Notes under the pieces: generated by a model
Databases searched by the model: none
Told to the model about the DNA's origin: nothing
Seen by the model: the letters and a program-made list of their open reading frames with translations, nothing else
NCBI GenBank assembly: GCA_021812735.1
Contig: JAKAMV010000051.1
Coordinates: 1-22,055 of the forward strand
DNA: 22,055 nucleotides
Source: Chloroflexota bacterium
GTDB lineage: Bacteria; Chloroflexota; Limnocylindria; Limnocylindrales; CSP1-4
Reading direction: 5' to 3'
Position numbers and translations under genes: made by a program
Shown here: positions 16,811 to 22,055 of the stretch, piece by piece
How the letters are laid out: every line of letters begins with the position of its first letter
Numbering within the stretch: the stretch's first letter is position 1

Positions 16811-16883
16811 AGCGGGAGACGGGGTTCGAACCCGCGACATGCAGCTTGGAAGGCTGCCGCTCTGCCAGCTGAGCTACTCCCGC
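16811..16883 (-). tRNA. tRNA-Gly (anticodon UCC)
   Basis: A complete 73-nt cloverleaf can be folded. The acceptor stem is GCGGGAG/CTCCCGC (16877-16883 with 16812-16818). The D arm is GCTC...GAGC. The anticodon stem GCAGC/GCTGC has loop CTTCCAA, giving anticodon TCC. The T arm is GCGGG-TTCGAAC-CCCGT with one G-T closing pair. The discriminator base is T at 16811, as expected for bacterial tRNA-Gly, and CCA is not encoded. It is co-directional with cbbR, 68 nt downstream of its stop, but has its own promoter-like sequence. Confidence 0.97.
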
Positions 16884-16900
16884 CCGCGGATCTCCGGTAG

Positions 16901-16930
16901 AGCCTACCCGATCGCAGCTCGCCCGGTCGA
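16901..16930 (-). promoter_or_regulatory. candidate promoter of tRNA-Gly
   Basis: On the minus strand TCGACC (16925-16930) and TAGGCT (16901-16906) are separated by 18 bp and would start transcription about 10 nt before the tRNA. The -10 is identical to the one proposed for cbbL. Confidence 0.45.
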
Positions 16931-16951
16931 GGCGCGCACCGCAACGTCGCC

Positions 16952-17932
16952 TCAGTCGGTCGTGGACAGCCGGCCGATGCGGTCCTTCCAGCTGCCCGCC
17001 GCCACGAACGCGAGGAACGCCGCCTCGACCGGACCCGGCAGCCGGTCGCGGACGCGGAACAGGTGCCACTGGCGGCGCAGCGGGAACCCCTCCACCGGCA
17101 GCTCGACCAGGTTGCCCAGCTCGAGCTCGAGCATCGTCGCGAAGCGCGACAGGATGGAGACGCCGAGATCCCGGGCGACCGCCCGCTTGATCGCGCCGTT
17201 GCTCGCGAGCTCCATGACCGGCCGGCACCTGACGCCCGCCTGCTCGAGCGCCTCGTCCACCGTCTCGCGGGTCCCAGATCCCGGCTCGCGGACGATGAAC
17301 GGCTCCCGTGCGAGCTCCGCGAGCGTGACGGACGCGCGCCCCACGAGCGCGTGGTGCGGCGAGGCGATGGCGATCAGCTCGTTGCCCAGGAACGGCTCGG
17401 CGGCCAGCGGCACCGCGGTGTCGGGCCACAGGCGGCCGCTGACGATGAAGTCCGCCTCGTTGGCGACCAGCCGGTCGTAGAGCCCGCGCCGGTTGTCCAC
17501 CCCGAGGCTCAGCTCGACGTCCGGGTGCTCGCGCCGGAAGTCGCCCAGGAGGTCGGGCAGGACGTAGATCGCCACGGTCGTGTCGCCGGCGATCCGGATT
17601 CTCCCCCGGCGCAGTCCGCTGAGCTCGTCGAGCGCGATGCCCGCCGCCTCGAACTCGGCCACGATCCGCTGGGCGTGCGCGTGGAGCAGCTCGCCGGCCT
17701 GCGTGAGCTCGACCCGCCGGCCGACGATCTCCACGACGGGCAGCCCGACCGCGGTCGAGAGCGCCTTGAGCTGGTGCGAGACCGCGGGCTGGCTGAGGCC
17801 GAGCGCCTCGGCGGCCCGCGAGAACCCGCCGTGCTCGACGACCGCGACGAGGAGCCGCAGCTGGTGGACCGAGACGAGCTCGGCGAACCGCGGCCCGAGC
17901 GGCATCCTCGACCCGCGCGCCCGCTCGTCCAT
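16952..17932 (-). CDS. cbbR: LysR-type regulator of the Calvin-cycle operon (CbbR)
   Basis: A 326-residue LysR protein. The winged HTH is at about residues 20-80 (LRLLVAVVEHGGFSRAAEALGLSQPAVSHQLKAL in two linked pieces, then ELTQAGELL). The co-inducer domain begins with RIRIAGDTTVAIYVLPDLLGDF. It contains the REPGSGTRETVDEAL segment found in CbbR and CysB-like proteins, and ends in the long C-terminal helix. CbbR proteins sense metabolites such as RuBP, PEP or NADPH and activate cbb operons. Divergence from cbbL with a 110-bp shared promoter makes the assignment strong. The start codon follows a -10-like TAAGAT (17939-17944) by 6 nt without a Shine-Dalgarno. That element lies inside an operator half-site, so CbbR probably represses its own gene. 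Confidence 0.9.
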   Translation of the reverse strand: MDERARGSRMPLGPRFAELVSVHQLRLLVAVVEHGGFSRAAEALGLSQPAVSHQLKALSTAVGLPVVEIVGRRVELTQAGELLHAHAQRIVAEFEAAGIALDELSGLRRGRIRIAGDTTVAIYVLPDLLGDFRREHPDVELSLGVDNRRGLYDRLVANEADFIVSGRLWPDTAVPLAAEPFLGNELIAIASPHHALVGRASVTLAELAREPFIVREPGSGTRETVDEALEQAGVRCRPVMELASNGAIKRAVARDLGVSILSRFATMLELELGNLVELPVEGFPLRRQWHLFRVRDRLPGPVEAAFLAFVAAGSWKDRIGRLSTTD

Positions 17933-17936
17933 CGAA

Positions 17937-17966
17937 GCATCTTATCGGTTCTATCAACAAGATGCA

Positions 17967-17979
<13 letters not shown>
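17937..17979. promoter_or_regulatory. CbbR operator: three AGATGC half-sites
   Basis: GCATCTT (17937-17943), AAGATGC (17959-17965) and GCATCT (17974-17979) are alternating copies of one half-site. The last two form the perfect dyad AGATGCA-N6-TGCATCT (17960-17979). The first two form a second dyad, GCATCTT-N15-AAGATGC. Multi-half-site layouts of this kind are typical of LysR recognition and activation sites. The tight dyad overlaps the proposed cbbL -35 box. Confidence 0.65.
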
Positions 17980-19503
<1,524 letters not shown>

Positions 19504-19513
19504 GAGCCATCCG

Positions 19514-19933
19514 ATGCGGCTGACCCAGGGCACCTTCTCCTTCCTGCCCGACCTCACCGACGAGCAGATCCGGGCGCAGGTCGAGTACTGCCTGGCGCAC
19601 GGCTGGGCGATCTCGCTCGAGCACACCGACGACCCGCACCCGCGCAACACCTACTGGGAGATGTTCGGCCCGCCGATGTTCGACCTGCGCGACGCCGCGG
19701 GCGTCATGGGCGAGCTCGCGGACGTGCGGGCAGCCTTCCGCGACCGCTACATCAAGCTCAACGCCTTCGACGCCACGCGGGGGATCGAGTCGCTGCGCCT
19801 CTCGTTCATCGTGAACCGGCCGGCGCGCGAGCCGGGCATGGCGCTGGTGCGCGAGGAGGCGGCCGGCCGCTCGATCCGCTACACGGTGCGGACCTACGCC
19901 ACCGACCGGCCCGAAGGCGACCGGTACCGGTGA
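19514..19933 (+). CDS. cbbS: ribulose bisphosphate carboxylase small subunit, red type
   Basis: A 139-residue small subunit beginning [19 protein letters not shown], typical of form IC/ID. The central [13 protein letters not shown] matches the conserved YWxMxxxPMF motif. The C-terminal extension (from about residue 105, ending in [14 protein letters not shown]) is the added beta hairpin that lines the central solvent channel in red-type enzymes. It starts 10 nt after the cbbL stop; TAGGAG, which includes that stop, is the ribosome-binding site. Its TGA overlaps the GTG of cbbX. Confidence 0.97.
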   Translation: MRLTQGTFSFLPDLTDEQIRAQVEYCLAHGWAISLEHTDDPHPRNTYWEMFGPPMFDLRDAAGVMGELADVRAAFRDRYIKLNAFDATRGIESLRLSFIVNRPAREPGMALVREEAAGRSIRYTVRTYATDRPEGDRYR

Positions 19934-20850
19934 ACGCTGCGATGGACGCCCCCGTCGACCGCGCGCTCGACCTCGGCGCCGCCCTCGCCGCGTCGGGCGT
20001 CGAGGACATGATCGCCATGCTCGATGCCGAGCTGGTCGGGCTCGCGCCCGTCAAGACCCGGATCCGCGAGATCGCGGCGCTGCTGCTCGTCGAGAAGCTG
20101 CGCCGCGAGGTCGGCCTGGCAGGCGAGCCGCCGTCGCTCCACATGTGCTTCACGGGGAACCCGGGCACCGGCAAGACCACCGTCGCGCTGCGGATGGCGC
20201 AGATCCTCCACGGCCTGGGCTACCTGCGGAAGGGCCACCTGGTCGCCGTGACCCGCGACGACCTCGTCGGCCAGTTCATCGGCCACACCGCGCCCAAGAC
20301 CAAGGAGGTCCTCAAGCGCGCGATGGGCGGCGTGCTGTTCATCGACGAGGCGTACTACCTCTACCGCCCGGAGAACGAGCGCGACTACGGCCAGGAGGCG
20401 ATCGAGATCCTGCTCCAGGTCATGGAGAACCAGCGCGACGACCTGGTGGTGATCATGGCCGGGTACCGCGACCGCATGGACCGGTTCTTCGAGAGCAACC
20501 CCGGGCTGAGCTCGCGGATCGCGCACCACGTGGACTTCCCCGACTACACGGGAGACGAGCTCCACGCGATCGCCGAGCTGATGCTGGGAAAGCTCGACTA
20601 CCGGCTGTCGCCCGAGGCCGACGCCGCGCTCGTCGAGTACATCGCGAGGCGCATGGCCCGGCCGAACTTCGCCAACGCGCGCTCGATCCGCAACGCGCTC
20701 GACCGTGCCCGGCTGCGCCACGCGAACCGCTTGTACCGCGACCGCGACGCACCGCTGACGCGCGAGGCGCTCATGACCCTCGAGGCGGCCGACCTGCGCG
20801 CCAGCCGCGTGTTCAGCGAGCCGGTCCCGACCGGCGGGGAGGCACCGTGA
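19930..20850 (+). CDS. cbbX: red-type RuBisCO activase CbbX (AAA+ ATPase)
   Basis: A 306-residue AAA+ protein that frees inhibited RuBisCO by pulling on the large-subunit C-terminus; in Rhodobacter it is activated by RuBP. Motifs are Walker [10 protein letters not shown] (76-84), Walker B VLFIDEA (135-141), pore-loop region [15 protein letters not shown] (110-124), sensor 1 [11 protein letters not shown], arginine-finger region NPGLSSRI and sensor 2 [13 protein letters not shown]. Length is usual for CbbX. The GTG at 19930 shares bases with the cbbS stop (GTGA). An ATG at codon 5 is an alternative start. It directly follows the red-type cbbLS pair, its usual place. Confidence 0.96.
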   Translation: MNAAMDAPVDRALDLGAALAASGVEDMIAMLDAELVGLAPVKTRIREIAALLLVEKLRREVGLAGEPPSLHMCFTGNPGTGKTTVALRMAQILHGLGYLRKGHLVAVTRDDLVGQFIGHTAPKTKEVLKRAMGGVLFIDEAYYLYRPENERDYGQEAIEILLQVMENQRDDLVVIMAGYRDRMDRFFESNPGLSSRIAHHVDFPDYTGDELHAIAELMLGKLDYRLSPEADAALVEYIARRMARPNFANARSIRNALDRARLRHANRLYRDRDAPLTREALMTLEAADLRASRVFSEPVPTGGEAP

Positions 20851-22031
20851 CCACCGCCCGATCCCGGCGGCCCGCCGCCGCGCCCGTCGAGGCGGCGACG
20901 ACCGCGCCCGCCGAGGCGGCGACGCCCGCCGCGCCTGCAGCGCCGGCAGCCGTCCCTGCGCCCGAGCCGCCCCAGACCCTGACCGAGTTCCTCATCGACG
21001 AGCAGCGCCGGGTCCCCCACGCCTCGGGCAGCTACACGGCGCTCGTCAACGACCTGCGCCTCGCCTGCAAGCGGATCGCCAACATCGTCGGCAAGGGGCA
21101 GCTCGCCGACCTTCACGGAAAGACGGGCACGACCAACGTCCAGGGCGAGGCCCAGGCCAAGCTCGACGTGGTGGCCGACGAGATCTTCTACCGCACGCAC
21201 CTCCGCAGCGGCACCGTCGCCGCGATGCTGTCCGAGGAGCACGAGCACGTGCGGCCGATCCCGCCCGAGCACCCGCGGGGCCGGTACCTGCTCGCGTTCG
21301 ACCCGCTCGACGGCTCGTCCAACATCGACGTCAACGTCTCGGTCGGGTCGATCTTCTCGGTGCTCGCCGACCCCGATCCCGACGCGCCCGTCGGCCCCTC
21401 GGCCTTCCTCCAGCCGGGGTCGCGCCAGGTGTGCGCGGGCTACGCGATCTACGGCCCGACCACGATGCTCGTGCTCACCCTGGGGCGCGGCGTCCACGGC
21501 TTCACGCTCGACCGGGAGATCGGCGAGTTCATCCTCACCCACCGCGACATGCGCATCCCCGAGCAGGCCAGCGAGTTCGCGATCAATGCGTCGAACTCGC
21601 GGCACTGGGAGCCGGCCGTGACGCGCTACGTCGACGAGTGCCTGGCGGGCGCCAACGGTCCGCGGGGCCGCGACTACAACATGCGCTGGGTCGCCTCGCT
21701 CGTGGCGGAGGCGCACCGGATCCTGCTGCGCGGGGGCGTGTTCCTGTACCCCCGCGACGACCGCGCATCGGCGCGCCGGGGCAAGCTGCGCCTGCTCTAC
21801 GAGGCCAACCCGATCGGCTTCCTGGTCGAGCAGGCGGGCGGCCGGGCGAGCACCGGCGAGGTGCCGATCCTCGACGTCCAGCCCGAGTCTGTCCACCAGC
21901 GGACCGCGTTCGTCTTCGGATCGCGCGTCGAGGTCGAGCGCATCGAGGCCTACCACCGCGACCACAATGCCCCCCGCTACGACGCGCCGCTGTTCGGCTC
22001 GCGCGGGCTGTTCAGAACCGGAGGCAGGTGA
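20847..22031 (+). CDS. cbbF: fructose-1,6-bisphosphatase class I with Ala/Pro-rich N-terminal extension
   Basis: A 394-residue protein. From about residue 43 it is a class I FBPase: metal-site Glu in LSEEHEH (129-134), [21 protein letters not shown] starting at residue 151 (two pieces of one metal/substrate motif), [33 protein letters not shown] and [20 protein letters not shown]. It releases phosphate from fructose 1,6-bisphosphate in RuBP regeneration, and may also act on sedoheptulose bisphosphate as CbbF enzymes do. Residues about 8-42 are almost only Ala, Pro, Glu and Thr (repeats of PAEAAT/APAAP), absent from typical FBPases. The GTG at 20847 overlaps the cbbX stop (GTGA). A later start would remove the extension, but no in-frame ATG with a ribosome-binding site is obvious. 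Confidence 0.93.
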   Translation: MTTARSRRPAAAPVEAATTAPAEAATPAAPAAPAAVPAPEPPQTLTEFLIDEQRRVPHASGSYTALVNDLRLACKRIANIVGKGQLADLHGKTGTTNVQGEAQAKLDVVADEIFYRTHLRSGTVAAMLSEEHEHVRPIPPEHPRGRYLLAFDPLDGSSNIDVNVSVGSIFSVLADPDPDAPVGPSAFLQPGSRQVCAGYAIYGPTTMLVLTLGRGVHGFTLDREIGEFILTHRDMRIPEQASEFAINASNSRHWEPAVTRYVDECLAGANGPRGRDYNMRWVASLVAEAHRILLRGGVFLYPRDDRASARRGKLRLLYEANPIGFLVEQAGGRASTGEVPILDVQPESVHQRTAFVFGSRVEVERIEAYHRDHNAPRYDAPLFGSRGLFRTGGR

Positions 22032-22037
22032 CCCGCC

Positions 22038-22055
22038 ATGTCCACGCTAGATCGG
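22038..22055 (+). CDS. start of a further cbb operon gene (truncated by the window end)
   Basis: ATG followed by five codons (MSTLDR) runs off the window. GGAGG at 22020-22024, within the cbbF 3' end, lies 13 nt upstream. Only 6 bp separate it from the cbbF stop. In cbb operons of this order phosphoribulokinase, transketolase or aldolase often follows; too little is visible to choose. Confidence 0.5.

Noticed and set aside
16811..16883. tRNA-Gly as an integration site with a second copy of its 3' end.
   Set aside because: I looked for a repeat of the T-arm (GGTTCGAACCC) in the flanking 1.5 kb and found none, so no attachment-site pair can be claimed.

Overview
The window is a dense, very GC-rich bacterial chromosome segment, roughly 70% or more G+C by eye, with G/C at most third codon positions. 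It has almost no intergenic space, many stop/start overlaps, and GTG/TTG starts alongside ATG. Gene content fits a soil or sediment bacterium of the Actinomycetota or Chloroflexota kind: red-type (form IC/ID) RuBisCO with CbbX, a FadN-FadA-FadE beta-oxidation set, an actinobacterial/chloroflexal style CpaF ATPase and class I fructose bisphosphatase. I cannot fix the phylum from sequence alone. No phage, plasmid, CRISPR or intact insertion sequence is visible.

Layout. (1) 2-1655: 3' part of a DHA2-type MFS exporter gene with an overlapping TetR regulator. (2) 1652-3365: a HAD phosphatase on the minus strand, divergent from fabI (enoyl-ACP reductase). (3) 3516-5473: a cytoplasmic NarL/DegS-type histidine kinase with a PocR-like cysteine-rich N-terminus, and its LuxR-type response regulator (ATGA overlap). 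(4) 13332 down to 5524, minus strand: one five-gene beta-oxidation operon, tetR-fadN-fadA-fadE-fadD, headed by two overlapping operator-like dyads at 13367-13396. (5) 13523-15331: a CpaF/TadA secretion ATPase whose C-terminus is a RidA/YjgF-like domain, with no other tad genes beside it. (6) 15381-16883: a possible transposase remnant, a somewhat less GC-rich arylsulfotransferase-like propeller gene, and tRNA-Gly(UCC). (7) 16952-22055: a Calvin-cycle locus with cbbR divergent from cbbL-cbbS-cbbX-cbbF and the first codons of a further gene.

How the genes work together. The fad operon supplies every core step from free fatty acid to shortened acyl-CoA: activation (FadD), first oxidation (FadE), hydration plus second oxidation (FadN) and thiolysis (FadA). 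It probably sits under the TetR protein encoded first in the operon. The cbb operon makes RuBisCO, its red-type activase and the bisphosphatase, probably activated by CbbR from a 110-bp divergent promoter with three copies of an AGATGC half-site. The cell therefore appears able to fix CO2 and to consume fatty acids.

The strongest unusual observation is the in-frame CpaF-RidA fusion. Next are the PocR-like sensor on a two-component kinase, the compound operator ahead of the fad operon, and a recurring arrangement in which genes lacking a Shine-Dalgarno start 6-8 nt after a -10-like hexamer, suggesting leaderless mRNAs. All assignments are by reading translated sequence and known family motifs; no database search was possible.
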